Shown: positions 11,574 through 23,300, counted from the first letter of the stretch. The stretch: 64,000 nucleotides of DNA from Diogma glabrata (GCA_963693315.1 OY856186.1:307113061-307177060); one strand, 5' to 3'. The notes: generated from the sequence alone by a model not told the origin. Translations and numbers: made by a program.

Positions 11574-13233
11574 CAGAGATGGCCAAGCTTCACTACACGT
11601 GGAGCCGCAGCACAATAATCTCTCGTAACGAGAGCCAACATAAAAAATAAAAAATTTTAAAAGTATCAGTTGTTTGGAAATATGTATTTATTTTATTGAA
11701 AAAACAAATATGTACTTTTGGTTATAAATCCATACAAATACATATTTAAATTTTGTTACATGACATGCTTGCTGGTAGATGGCATGTTTGTTTGTAACTT
11801 GGCCGTGAATTTTCTGAAATCTGGCTCATAGTTTGTTTGCGCAGTACGAAATAATTCCGTTAAATGCTCATTTGTAAGTTGTGAACGGTGGTTTGATTTT
11901 ATAAACTTCATTGTTGAAAAAAGTGATTCACAACAATATGTTGTACCGAATATGGACAGTAATCTGGCAGCAGCTTTTTTCAAATTGGGGTACTTTGATT
12001 GAGACACTAGTTTCCAAAACTCATTTGGAGATTGTGTGGCTTTGTGATGCATTTTAAGAATGTGATCTTCCTGTAGCTCTAGTAATTCCATTTCTCCTGA
12101 GGCACTGCCATTCAAAATATAACAAGGAATCGATAAGCCTCGTTAATAATGTCAATCTCGAATGGATTTACAAGTAAATTAAGAGAAATATTTAAATTAT
12201 TCAGATCATTAAATCGCAAGTGAAATTCTTTTAATAATTCTGCTAATTTACTGTCGTATTCACTCTGTTTGTTATCATTAATTTTAGAGAGTCTGTTCTT
12301 CAGACGAGGAAAGTGGTTGAACACTTTTGTTGTCGAAATCTCGTTGAAAAAGTTGAATTTTTTTAATAAACCTCAGAATCGTTTGAATAAGACCAGTAAT
12401 AACTTTATCTTTTTCTTGTAATGCTAGGTAGGTTGAGGGATTGCAGATGCTCCATTATATCAGTCAAAAACATACAGTCATTAATCCATTCATCATCCTT
12501 TAATTCCAGATAGTGCTTTTCGTTTTCTTTGAGGAAATTTCTGATAGGTTCTTTTAAATCAATGAAATCACCGTTTTTTTCTTGCAATTTCCTTAAGTTT
12601 TTAATTTCGTTATTATGGTCAATTATTCATTTTTTTGGTTTAGCGTGATATCTTACTGTCGTAGATGTAGTAGCGGTTGAGGTAGCATATGTCGGATTTG
12701 CACGTATATTTTAATTCGATTTAATTATGAACTTATTCATTTTTGAATTGGAATATTAAAGGATACATTAAATTTGGCAAATTGCCTAAAGATAACATAT
12801 CAAAAATATTGTTTATCAAAAAATTGCAGAAAAAGATAATCATAGAAAAACAAACGAATCCAAAAGGAAAGACTTGATTTTGAGAAAGATATGTTAAACG
12901 TACAACCTTAATTAATAATACAATTAGTTAAATTTATTTATAGCAGCGGATTATAAACTTGATTCGCGAAGTAAAGTAGTATCAAACTAAAACAAAGCCG
13001 CAAAAAGCTCTAACAGTAGTAACTTCGACAGGGCGGACCTAAATATAATAATATGATTGTATTAAATCATATTATATTAAACAGCATTATAAATTATATG
13101 CATTACTTCAAATTTTGTTATAATTTTTATGAATTATTAAATATTATTTAATTATTTCATTTCTTTTCGAGAGCCGCATTTATACTTTCAAAGAGCCGCA
13201 TGCGGCTCGCGAGCCGCGGTTTGGCCATGTGTG
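11574..13233 (-). mobile_element. hAT transposon, GTF2IRD2/ZBED-like, non-autonomous
   Basis: The termini are CAGAGATGGCCAAG at 11574 and, inverted, CACACATGGCCAAA at 13233. Both sides carry a perfect 8-bp target duplication ATATATAC (11566-11573 and 13234-13241), the hAT signature. The element is 1660 bp. Arrays of GCCGC-containing sequence (GAGCCGC, GCGGCTCGCG) lie just inside both ends and may be transposase-binding repeats. Only 3' transposase fragments remain. It is inserted in the G1 LTR and so is younger than G1. Confidence 0.9.
11756..12600 (-). pseudogene. hAT transposase C-terminal fragments
   Basis: Reading the minus strand from 12587: EKHYLELKDDEWINDCMFLT and DIMEHLQSLNLP, then (12324-12112) MFNHFPRLKNRLSKIND and EFHLRFNDLNN, then (12115-11756) KAAARLLSIFGTTYCCESLF, MKFIKSNHRSQLTNEHL. 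The last block is the hATC dimerisation domain and its CCESLFS..K motif is intact. Stops or frameshifts separate the blocks and the N-terminal BED finger and most of the catalytic core are missing. The arrangement is like the GTF2IRD2/ZBED5 hAT family. Not functional. Confidence 0.8.
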
Positions 13234-13518
13234 ATATATACCAACAAATAATAAATCGGTTTTATAACGTTAAAAGAAGTTTTTTTTATTTTATTCAAAT
13301 ATTCAAAGTGTTGAACTGTTTAAATTAATAGTAGTTATTTTAATTAACAAATTGTAATACTTAATCTACTATAGTTTTCATCCCAATGTTGTGAAGCTGA
13401 TTCAAAATTTTCTATCCAACCGATACATTTCGGTAACCTTAGATGGGTTTTCTTCTGAGTCTAAACTAATTAACGCTGGTGTACCCCAAGGCTCAGTATT
13501 GTCCCCAACCCTATTTTT

Positions 13519-14666
13519 TATTTTATTTTTTTTTTTATTTTATTCTATTCAATTAGACTTAATTTTACAAATTTTCAATGCGTCTGCTAAACATACAAAA
13601 AAGGAAATTTGGGACTAATTTAAATTTATGTATAATTAATACTTAAAAGGAAATAATAATTTCATAGTCTATATCACATGTATATAAATATAGTTTGTTG
13701 TTAAAATTAAAAATTAATAAAGCTAAAATCACAGATTATGACAGAAATTATTTTTAATATAAATAAAAGCTTCAGTTTTAAATTTAGATAGTGTACGAGA
13801 TTGACGAATATTAAGGGGTAACTTATTCTAAACATTAGAGATTCCATAGACAAATACAGAGCCACTAAACTGCCTCCAGTTGTTATGTGGAACTATGAGG
13901 TGCTGAGTGCGGTCAGAATGAGAAAATCTTATTTTACTAAATAAATAATTCGGTGTTTTAAACCTAAGTAAGTTGAAAATAAAAACAGCGATCCGAAAAC
14001 AGAAATATTGTTTTAACGTACAGCCAAGTATTGATGTTTGGTATTCAGAGACATGATCATATCTTCTTAAGGAATATATGTACCTCAAACATGAGTTGAA
14101 GGCCACTTGAAGTCTATGGCTAGAGTCGGTTCTAAATTAAAGATTATCACATCGCAATAATTAAAATACGGAACTATCAGGCTACGAATCAGTGTCATAC
14201 GATGGTGTTGCGGGGTTATGTCACGTAATAAATTCAGGCGGTAGAGAACGAAATTAATCTTTCGACAGATCTCCTGTACGTGATCTGACCAAGAGAGTGT
14301 AGAATTCATTATCAGGCCGAGGTTTTTGACTGATTTTGTTATTACCAGCTGCGTATTACCAAGCAAAAGTGGAGGAAGTTCAATATCAATTCCAGTTTTC
14401 GTAATAAAAAGTACCTGAGTCTTCATGGGGTTGAGAAGGAGACCATTCTGAGTTGACCAGTTGTAAATTAGAGACAAGTCACAGTTAATTTTACGGAATA
14501 TTTCACATATATCAATTAGTTTCCCAGAGATATACATTTGACAGTCATCAGCGTAGAGCAAGTACATCATATATATGATTACTAACGGTAAGTCATTAAT
14601 AAATAATGAGAAAAGTAGTGGTCCCAGGATCCCTGGGGAACACCCAAATCAATTTTTGATTTATTT
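13519..14666 (-). pseudogene. Second LINE (Jockey-like) RT fragment, inserted antisense
   Basis: On the minus strand it starts with a shifted version of the PQGSILGPLLFS motif (about 14648-14580) and reads LFINDLPLVI, then YLLYADDCQMYISGK (catalytic YADD) and NWSTQNGLLLNPMKTQVLF. A frameshift near 14095 leads to LRYIYSLRRYDHVSEYQ and FKTPNYLFSKIRF. The 3' end is an A-rich tail (plus-strand T/ATTTT run at 13519-13546). CTATTTTT flanks it at 13511-13518 and 14667-14674, an 8-bp target duplication. It is 5' truncated, as is common for LINE copies, and younger than the LINE it interrupts. Confidence 0.85.
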
Positions 14667-15585
14667 CTATTTTTGATTTATATCAACGAATTGTTGAAAA
14701 TCACCAGCAACCCAATAAATAGTTTTGCAGATGATAGTACTCTGCACAAGTCGTTCGAGCCCCTTCCTTCAAAAGGTAAAATGCACGAACGAATTAATCC
14801 TGCCCTGAGAGACGCTGCCATAAACGTGAACAAAGACCTGAATAAAGTCGCCGACTGGGGTGACCAAAACCTTGTCAATTTCAACTCTACCAAAACACAG
14901 CTGTTGTTGTTTCCAGATTAAAGACCGAGTTCCCCAAAGATATTTTATTTAGTATGTGTGATGAACCAATAGATGAATGTAAAAACATTCGTTTATTGGG
15001 TGTCACAGTTTCAAATGACCTACTCTGGAACGATCATGTAATGGCGATGGCAAAAAGCGCGTCTAAAAAACTCGGCCTCCTAAATAGATGCAAAAAATTT
15101 TTCCCTCCATACCAATTGCTCCATGTTTATAAGTCCTATATTCGTCCCTGTATGGAGTACTGCTGTCAAGTTTGAGGTGCTGCCCCCTGTTTCCATCTTG
15201 GCCCTCTTGGACTCTGTTCAAAAGCGAGCTATACGAATTGTGGGTGATCGAACTTTGACATCAAAACTGGATTCCCTACAACATCGTCGCACTGTTGCTG
15301 ACATCGTTGTTTTTTTCAAATATCGTCATCAGCAGTGCTCAGATGAAATCAGCGGCATCATGCCTCAAACTTATTCTTACCCCCGTTCCACTCGGCAATT
15401 GGCTGCCGCAACCGGTGAAACGGTAAAGATCCCGCGCTGTCATACTGGCAGATCGCAGAGAGACTTCTTTGTCCGAACTGCGTACAAATGGAATAGTTTG
15501 CCGGAACACTTAGTCTCAGGTGGCTTCAACCCACAGATGTTTAAAAAAAGCGTTAATCTACACCTTAGAACGTCAGTTGTTGTGG

Positions 15586-15607
15586 GACCCAGGTCTAGAC
15601 CTGGGTC
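15586..15607. repeat. Perfect 22-bp palindrome in LINE 3' UTR
   Basis: GACCCAGGTC is directly followed by its complement around a central TA, giving an 11-bp inverted repeat with no loop. The LINE reading frame ends inside it (stop at 15609-15611). In RNA it would form a stem near the 3' end, where LINE reverse transcriptases often recognise their template; that role is inferred. Confidence 0.8.
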
Positions 15608-15682
15608 TTAAAAGGTATTTATGTGTTGTTGTGACACATATTCTAAACCCTATTACACAACACATTTTATTAAAAAAAAAAA

Positions 15683-17148
15683 ATAGTAAAGTTTCGGAAC
15701 GTACCCCAGATATAAATTATTTTCTGTCGTTAATTTTTTTTAAATAAACAAATTCAAAAATTCTTTTGTTTATTATGATTTTTATAGTATGTAGTAAAAT
15801 AAATGAAAATATGTATTTCAAATATGATATATATTGACTTTTTATTACTTCAAAATGTATTACAAATAAATATACACACATACATTGTACGAATTTCTTT
15901 TTCCTAGTTTTTTGTTGTTGTACTACAATGTTGTCAAATTAAGATTTTTCGATGAAAACTACATGAAAACATATTTCCAATGTTAACTAGCAAGAAAATT
16001 GTACCTAAAATTTTCTTAATCTATTGCTAAAGTTTAAAACGAATTTAAAGAAAAGATTTTCAAATAAAGGAAACGATTAAAGAAAAAAGTCAGCACAGCT
16101 GCTATAAAATTTCAGTTAAGTAGTGTGTAGATAGAACATAGAAGGATACTTTGATTTATAGTTACACTAGAATACCCGGGTGCATTATTTGGGTGTAATC
16201 AGCACTTATGGTTGAAAGAATATATACATTACGTAGCCTACCTTTTCGTATTTTCCGCTAGAGAGCGGATACAAATTAAATTTATTTTATTCAGCAAACG
16301 TCAGATTGTATTTTACTTTGTTTTGTTTACAAACAACACGCGGCGTGATCAAATAACCAAAATAATTATATAAAACCGCGGTCTTTTTTAATTTGCATAA
16401 AAATAAACTACCAAATTTACTAGTTTTGTTGACTGTGGAAGTCATTATTTGTGTGAAAACTACCCTTATTAATAAATGTTATTAAAATCGTATTAATGAA
16501 ATAAATGCCGATCAAATAATGAAATAAATGCCGATCATATGATGTGCGTGAAAATCCTTCAACATAGTGTTTTTTTCTGTATCTGATGCTATAGCTACAA
16601 TATATTTTTGTTTGAACAGTTGAACGTTTAATCGAAGCCAGTAGATATTACACAGGTAACTAATATTTTGATTTTAATACATATTTTACAGATCAAATCA
16701 AGGATTTTTTAAACTTTTCAGTCATTCAATTTGCGACACAATAAATTTGATATTAGCACGTGCGGAACATCAAAACTGTCACCATGTTATGGAAAAATCT
16801 AGATAACCATGTTTTGGAAATTGGAACTACAATCTAATAATTAATGTTATTTTGTTAAATAAAAGTTTAATTTATTAAACAAGTAAAACATTGTGGAAGG
16901 TACTGCCTTTGAAAACAAAAATTTTTGTTCTGTGAAAATCGCATGGAATGTTTTGAATAGACCATAGATAGAGGATCAAGAGTGAATAACTGGCTATTTA
17001 ACTTTTGTGATAAGTTTTATAAGTGATATGAATTTTATTATTGTGATTTTGTAATATAAAAACATTAATTTTTTGTGAAGTCAAACCAAGTGGAACATGA
17101 ATTTTTAATAAATTACTAAGTAGTTTGATTTAAATTTGTTTACGAACA
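15683..17148. promoter_or_regulatory. Unassigned AT-rich region with possible promoter
   Basis: No TE protein and no long frame is seen. ATTATATAAAACCGCGG at about 16365-16381 contains a good TATA box (TATATAAAA, 16367-16375) on the plus strand, about 780 bases upstream of the possible first exon at 17149. The region is not repeated elsewhere in the window, unlike most of the sequence around it. A promoter call is inference only. Confidence 0.25.
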
Positions 17149-17198
17149 ATGAAAATTGTGGATAGATTGCCGACTGATACCTCAGTCATGGCAGCGAG
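17149..17198 (+). CDS. Possible first coding exon of an unknown host gene
   Basis: The ATG at 17149 has a good insect context (AACAATGAAA) with an in-frame stop 18 bases upstream. It encodes MKIVDRLPTDTSVMAA and then meets GCGAG/GTAAGTG, a near-perfect splice donor, at 17199. If real, the rest of the gene lies beyond the TE cluster or outside the window, across a very long intron. I do not recognise the peptide. A 50-base exon with a good donor can arise by chance, so confidence is low. Confidence 0.25.
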
Positions 17199-17386
17199 GT
17201 AAGTGGGCATATAGCTAGTAATGTACTCAATGTACTCAATGTACTTAATAATAATAGTAGATTCCTGAATATTGTTTATAGAACACCAATCTTAGGAACT
17301 TAGGATTAAAAGTATTAGTAAATTATACGGTACTATTAATTTGTACTTTTATTCAAATCATTTAAATTAATTATTAAAAATTTTGT

Positions 17387-17402
17387 CGTCCTGAAAAGGA
17401 CG
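17387..17402 (-). promoter_or_regulatory. Histone-type 3' stem-loop, copy 1
   Basis: On the minus strand CGTCCT-TTTC-AGGACG forms a six-pair stem with a four-base TTTC loop, flanked by AAATC on the 5' side and ACAAA on the 3' side. The metazoan histone mRNA stem-loop has the same stem length, loop and flanks (GGYYYU-UYUH-ARRRCC); only the outermost pair is C-G rather than G-C. It lies about 60 bases beyond the C-terminal exon copy at 17450-17900. Confidence 0.5.
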
Positions 17403-17449
17403 GATTTAATAATAATAGTTAGATTTTTATATGAAATCTACCTAAAAAC

Positions 17450-17925
17450 AAACAGAAAACATAAAATGGGGAAGGGGAGAGGTTGGGATTTTAAGGAGGT
17501 TGGAAGGGAATGAATGGGAAAGGAAATGCCGGAAAAATTAGCTTAAAGCCTTTGCTTATATACAGCAGAAAGAATCTCAGCATGTTGCCGTTCTTTTATA
17601 GCCATTTCTGCGGCATGTTGCTCTTTTTTTAGCAATAAGTCTTGCTTTATCACGGCAATTTCTTCATTTTTTAATGCCAACTCCCTGGCATGTTGCTGAT
17701 CCTTCACAACAGATTAGTGCTTCATTAAAGAAATTTGTTCAGCATGCCGCCGTGCTGCTTCAATTTCCCTGTGTCGGGCTTGCTCAGAATTATGTTTTAG
17801 AAGTTGTTTTATTGCTCGAAGTTGCCGCAAAGATGCTTCTTGAAACCCTAAAGCTCATTGTAAAATTAATTGTGTCCATAGATTTCTGTAAAAAACTAAA
17901 ATAATTTATTAGGAGACATATCCAC
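17450..17925 (-). pseudogene. Myb/SANT-like gene, C-terminal exon relic, copy A
   Basis: On the minus strand this is a diverged second version of the C-terminal coiled-coil exon seen intact at 47691-47945. It has the repeated ARQ/RHAE-type heptads and the shared tail GGAATGAATGGG...AACATAAAATGGGG in the 3' untranslated region. Stops interrupt it and no N-terminal domain is attached. Together with copy B it forms the left part of a unit tandemly duplicated in the window (unit 1 at about 17.4-24.2 kb, unit 2 at about 24.2-52.0 kb). Confidence 0.5.
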
Positions 17926-18032
17926 CTGAAAAAAAAGAAGAAATTAATATTTTAAAGGTATAAAGAATATAAACGGTACGATTAATTTTTTGATTCACAA
18001 ATAATTAAGTATTATTAAAAATTTAAATTTGT

Positions 18033-18048
18033 CGTCCTGAAAAGGACG
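18033..18048 (-). promoter_or_regulatory. Histone-type 3' stem-loop, copy 2
   Basis: Same hairpin as at 17387-17402 (minus strand CGTCCT-TTTC-AGGACG followed by ACAAA). It is positioned about 100 bases beyond the stop of the C-terminal exon ending near 18151. Confidence 0.5.
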
Positions 18049-18150
18049 TATTTAATAACAAAAACATAAAACTTAAAATGGGGAAGGGGAGAGGTGATTT
18101 CAAGGAGGTTGGAAAGGAATACATGGGAAAGGGAATGCAGGAAAATTAAT

Positions 18151-18356
18151 TCAAAGCCTTTGCTTATAAAATGAAATGATTTCAGCATGCTGCCTTTCTC
18201 TAATTGCCATTTCTTCGGCATGTTGCAATTTCATTAGAGCAATTACTTCACTATGTAACGCCAACTCCCTGGTATGTTGTTGTTCCGAGTCGTGCTTCAT
18301 TTGTTCAATCGTTACAGCATGCCGCCGTGCTGCTTCCAACTCAAAAACGTCCCTTA
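18151..18356 (-). pseudogene. Myb/SANT-like gene copy B, C-terminal exon (3' part)
   Basis: The minus strand encodes ARRHAVTIEQMKHDSEQQHT, ELALHSEVIALMKLQHAEE and RERQHAEIISFYKQRL with a stop, a strongly helical coiled coil matching copy D at 47691-47945. The exon is cut at 18356 by a 5046-bp insertion and continues at 23403. Upstream exons of the same copy are at 23640-24060. In copy D the same residues are contiguous, which shows the insertion is secondary. Confidence 0.7.
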
Positions 18357-19014
18357 CAGGGCTCCCGCTGAATCCATTTTTTCCATTTTTTCCATTTTTT
18401 TTGGTTCTTTCCATTTTTTTCCATTTTTTCCGTCATTTTTCCATTTTTTCCATTTTTTTAAACATTTTTTTAAAATACATATACACATTTTTATATTAAT
18501 TAAAAAACTTTTCCATCGTTATTCATCAACTAGTTTTATATATAATGCAAATTCAGGGAAATAGTTAGAGAATATGTGAGCAAATAATTAATTTATCGAT
18601 ATAAACCTCGATAACCTTTTCGTCGATCAATTAATAGTTTTAGTAATTAAACCCAAGTAACTAAGGAAAAAGTAATTTGAATTATGCAATTCAAATATTT
18701 TGAAATTCGAATATGTTCAACTTTTGTGAGAGTAAAACTCCATTTCTCTTCTATATGAAGCGATGCTATTTGACGTTGAAATTTCATCATCATTTATCAG
18801 ATCTACATAAGTTAGACATTGTTGTTTTTATTCAATTTTCACTTCTAGTGTATATTGTTTAGTTTGAAGTTTGCTCTACGAACACATATTTTACTGTTTT
18901 CCATACTCTACTGATCTACGAGTTTGGACGACAATCTCCAACTAATTGAGATGGGCAGTAAACCAATTTATATTCTAGATTTTATTTGAATGGATATTTC
19001 TGTTTATATAAAAG

Positions 19015-19162
19015 ACATTAGCTGCATTTCATGAAACCGTGTGATCCGGATTCGCATAAGTTTTACATGTAAAATGAGATCCAACTTTGTTTTTGGATCT
19101 CAGTTTACATGTAAAACTTAAGCGGATCCGGATCACACTGTTTCATGAAATGCAGCTAATGT
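19015..19162. repeat. Long hairpin (foldback), 148 bp
   Basis: ACATTAGCTGCATTTCATG at 19015 is inverted at 19162. Arms of about 68 bases match with a few mismatches, including GTGTGATCCGGAT and ACATGTAAAA, around a short T-rich loop near 19085-19095. It looks like a foldback MITE of one of the smallest kinds. No target duplication was resolved. Confidence 0.85.
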
Positions 19163-19363
19163 TTATGTACATTAATATGGTAATTAAAAGTTATAAACAT
19201 AGTTTTAATTCTAATATAGATGTCCATGTAACATTATCTTTGTTTACAAGTTAACAGAATAATAATTAAATTTTAAGCACTTTTGGTGCTTTTTTTAGAT
19301 GCTGTCGTTTTGAAAGTGAAAGAAAATGAAAATTGTTTCTTTGCTCTGTCCAGCACCAGCAGC

Positions 19364-19461
19364 CAAATTCTGTAATTGTGAAGCGGTGAAATGATAAGTT
19401 TTTTAATGAAAAGAAACGAAGAAATTTTTATCACTTCACCGCTTCACAGTTACATAATTTG
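19364..19461. repeat. Second inverted repeat, about 98 bp
   Basis: GTGAAGCGGTGAAATGATAA (left arm) pairs with TTATCACTTCACCGCTTCAC (right arm). The match extends outward as CAAATT...AATTTG. The arms are about 34 bases with an A-rich loop of about 30. Probably a MITE fragment, or the terminus of the surrounding element. Confidence 0.75.
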
Positions 19462-20559
19462 ACTGCAGTTTTGTTAATTTTGCCTTAATATATAAAGAGC
19501 AAAAGCCGCTACCGAAACGTTGGCATCCAAAAACACCGACAAAGTCGACAAAAAGTACCTTATTTATTATAAAAAACGCTGAAAACTTAAATTAAAATAT
19601 TGTTATGTTAACCTGCAGACAAATGTAATTTTGCATGGACATTTATATTAGAATAGGGTTGGGTTGCCAACTACTACAAAACATAAACCCGAATAAATCT
19701 AATGCAAACCCGAAGATTTCATTAAATATCATAAATTTCGATAATCAATCTCAAAGTATTTATAAAATATGGACTTAAAACCTCCTACTCCGATGTATCA
19801 AAAACTTTGGTCTGTGGGAAGGCCGAAGGGTTTGGTATTGTGATTGATGAAGACTGAAATATCTGTCGTTTTCAATTTTCCCTAAAACATTTCAATGGCA
19901 TACAGACGGACATTTTTGTTTGCCCATTTAGACTGGTTATGATCCAAAACGTTGAGAAATGCTTGTACACTTGTTGAGAAATAATTGTACACATCCCCAA
20001 CCTCAATTTTTTTGAAGTACCTTTTATTTTCTCCACAAACGAATCTTTGTGGCCTTTGTTGTGTTACTCTATTTCTTCCATCTGGTTTTCGTATTTGTTA
20101 TTTCTCCTATTAATCTGTTTATTTAGCCATTATTTAGCTTCGTAATCGATATCATTAACATCCTTGGTATCTCAAAAAACTTTCTTGGTATCCAATACGA
20201 TCTCAACCAAAACAAACCTCATTTACTTGAGCTAGGTGAAACACAAGTTTCAAATATCAATAATGTACGATTCGGCTGTAAAAATCATTCTCCGGAGCTC
20301 TAAACACCGTGTTGTAATGATATACATATATACACAAGGATTTTAAACATACAAAGCTCCCCCAGTATGAAACAAGTAGTATTTCTGTATTCTGCTTTAT
20401 CTGTCTCAAAGTCATCGCAAATAAACATGACATCTATTTGTGTTATTTACACCGTAGTTATCCTTACCACCATAATCACCCCATTGGACGCGTTTAATTC
20501 TCTTAAAGACACAATTGATAATATCTTCATCACTGCACCTAATCCAGTCCTCACGGAGA

Positions 20560-21620
20560 AATAGGGTGTAGCAATTCATGACTTTGGTGAGTCTCATAAC
20601 ATTTCCCTTGATATATCCAAGGCGTTTGATAGAGTTTGGCATCGGCTCTTATCAACAAATTAATTTTATTTTTAGTCTTTTTATTCCAGAGATCTCTTAG
20701 TAGTTGGTGTTGTTTCGGATAATTTCTCAATTCAAGCCTGCATTAATCAGGGTTCGGTTCTTTCGCCACCGCTTTTTCTGATCTTTTTTAACGGTTTGTT
20801 ATTTAGCACCACAAACCCAATATATAGCTCTTCCGAAGTTCTATCTAACATTCATATATTAAGAGAATGAAGAAGAAAAGAAGAAACAGCCATCTAGTCT
20901 AACTGCTAATTACACTCGTAGAAAAATGGTTCAATCCTTGGATCTTAAATCAATTCTGGACTAAAATCTAGATCTTGAATCAATCGGAACTGGTGTATAC
21001 TGAACCTTATGACATTTAATTCTAGTTTTGTCCTATAAAACCTCACTCTATAGCTCCTGTTTTGAAAAGTTTTCCAGACTAGCATTATTAAACTCACCTG
21101 CACTTAACTATTTCGTACTAATATAAACCACAAACGAAAATGGCATGATCACATTTGTTCTGTGGCGAAATTATAGTCCCAACGACTTGGCTTCGTACGT
21201 TGTAGTCAAATTTTTGTCTCCATCTGAAATAACTACGATGTATAAAGAATTTATACGACCAATCCACGAATTCTACCCCAATTTATGGGTTGCAGTATAC
21301 CAGAAACATCAAAATTTTGTCGACAGAGTTCATAGGCGTGTTGAAGCCGATCATACAAGAGTTGTTGGAGCATTTACATTATACTACGCTATGCTCTAAA
21401 GAAATTAATCACTTAATGCCTCCATTACGTAGATCTTCACGAGCCACAAGCCAATCTGGGCATTCTTATAAGCATACCTTAGAGTTCTCATATGTGGAAA
21501 CATCCATTTATACCAATTCCTTCTTTTCTCATTTCGTATACTGGTGGAATCGATTAACGAAAAATGTTTTCAAAATGGCTTCAATTACAACTATACTACA
21601 TGATTATATAATATGAACAA
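20560..21620 (+). pseudogene. LINE reverse transcriptase relic
   Basis: Broken plus-strand frames keep landmarks in LINE order: SLDISKAFDRVWHRLLS (20606-20655, RT palm with the first catalytic Asp), INQGSVLSPPLFLIFFNGLL (about 20745-20805), FLSPSEITTMYKEFIRPIHE (about 21205-21270), FVDRVHRRVEADHTRV, and SRATSQSGHSYKHTLEF ending FSHFVYWWNRLTKNVF (about 21430-21570). The catalytic FADD is not seen, and stops or deletions separate every block. It is an old Jockey/CR1-like copy inside the 5-kb TIR element. Confidence 0.75.
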
Positions 21621-23300
21621 TTATTAAATCCAAATAACAGAAGTGGTTCAAGTGTTAACACGCTTTCCTTTTAACACAAAACACCTGCGTTCGATTTACG
21701 GCGAAGGTTTGGGAAACATAAAATGGATCTTAGTATTTTTCTAATTATTTAATTAATTAAAAAATTATCCATGAGGTTTGCAATACTATTGCACATACAA
21801 TAATATGTTATTGTAATTCGGCGACCACTAAATGTGCCGAATGCAACCACTAAATGTGTAAATGATAACAAAATGTGCAAAGAAATGTATTTTAAAAAGC
21901 TTCCGTAATATATTTCCATATGCTTTCCCTAGTAGAGTACGGTTCATGATGATGATGGTAAACCAGACTTGCAGTTATTACTTTCACTTCGTATAATATG
22001 CAGGTGTGAAACTGCAAGCTAGTAAACTCCGAACTGTGTGAAGTCCAAGACGATAGAAAGCCTACGTGTTATATTGATCAACTTATGCTAGATTTAAATA
22101 AATTATTCATAATTAAAAACATAAATTTTCACCAGAAAAATACTAAAAAGAATATCGTTCCTATTAGGAACAGTTTATAAATAAAAAGTTTATAATTGTA
22201 TGCCACTTGTCGTGACCTAAATTATTCACAAGTGCCTCGTTTTGTCCAACACGATGAAATTTTTTTTAAAAGACTGTGTTACATTGTGGTATTTGATCTT
22301 TGTAATTAGCGTTTCTATGATGAAGACAATGTTTTCTGTCAGTGAAATTGAACGAGAATTAAAACTAACTAAATTCCAAGGTACCGGTACAATGATATGT
22401 AGAATTAATAATTATATCGAACTGAATCGACTCAATTCAAAAAATATATTTTGCTGTAACTTATTTGCATGAGAGTCTAAAGCAGCAAATTGATATTGTA
22501 AGAATGATGGTATATAGAATGGTGATAAAAACAAATCACGAACGATTACCTGTTTAATATCAATCTATTTGGGACATACTACTGCCGAAAATTTGTAAGA
22601 AACTTTCATATTATGCATTCCATGAACCAATACTTGGATTCAAGTTTCGATGAACGGAACTAATGTTAACTTAAAATCTATTTGACATCTAAAGGTGGAC
22701 TTAGCACATGATTCGAGTAATAAAGAAATTCTGAATCTGGGCAGCTGCGGCTTACGTAAAATTAGTAATGCATTTAACGCTGGAGTTAAAGCAACGAATT
22801 GATCTGTGGTGGAATTTGTATGATCTGATTCGCTTATAATTTATTTGCTTACTTTCAATGCTCCTAATCGAAAAGCCGATGAAAAATATTATATATTAAA
22901 AATATTAAAATATTCCTCACGAAACTTTGTTCAAAATGGTTGAACAAGCCTCTTTCATCTCACCTGGTTTTAAGAAATATGTTAATGGAAATTCAATCAA
23001 ATAATCTTTTAGTTCCATTTCTTCATAAAAATAATTTAACAATTCATTTTATTTCAATTTTAAAAACAATATGTACGAGAATCGTTCAATCTGAAATTTT
23101 CGAGTCAAGGTTTTTGTTATATTAACGATTAAAAGTGTTAACAAATGAATAAATGTACACTTTTATTAATTTTTCTATCAATTATAAAATACCGTAGTTT
23201 AAACATTTTCTAAAAAAATTAAAAACCGAGTCTGGATAACCTGAAAAAACAGGGATTTTTTTTACCGTAATATTCTAAGACACCCTATGTATTACACATT
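21621..23300. other. No recognisable gene
   Basis: AT-rich sequence within the 5-kb TIR element. Short frames (for example 22242-22472) have no recognisable motif and ordinary background composition. AGCAGCAAATTGATATTGTAAG near 22480 and AAGCAACGAATTGATCTG near 22790 look like diverged copies of one another. No function is suggested. Confidence 0.4.

Larger units (their letters stand above)
11381..13375 (+). mobile_element. G1 3' LTR, interrupted by a hAT element
   Basis: The LTR starts TGATGTAGCGGC right after the polypurine tract and runs to 11573. It resumes after the hAT insertion at 13242 and continues to about 13375, where LINE reverse transcriptase sequence begins. The LTR itself is therefore about 330 bp. 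The right end is not fixed by a second LTR, because no matching 5' LTR is visible upstream of gag. Confidence 0.6.
13376..15682 (+). pseudogene. LINE reverse transcriptase (Jockey/CR1-like), 5' truncated and split
   Basis: Bases 13376-13518 read FHPNVVKLIQNFLSNRYIS and INAGVPQGSVLSPTLF, the RT palm just before the active site. After a second LINE inserted at 13519-14666, reading resumes at 14667 with FIYINELLKI and the catalytic FADDSTLHKSF. Further blocks follow after frameshifts: 14954-15175 (IRLLGVTVSNDLLWNDHV, then LLHVYKSYIRPCMEYC) and 15123-15611 (LDSVQKRAIRIVGDRTL, then RTAYKWNSLPEHL), the usual C-terminal region. The 3' untranslated region holds a perfect 22-bp palindrome (15586-15607) and ends in a run of A at about 15670-15682. 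RT would copy element RNA at the nicked target. This copy lacks its 5' half and has at least two frameshifts. Confidence 0.85.

Noticed and set aside
18176..18564. Cys/Phe-rich plus-strand frames
   Set aside because: Antisense of the coiled-coil exon followed by translation of the CCATTTTTT low-complexity array.
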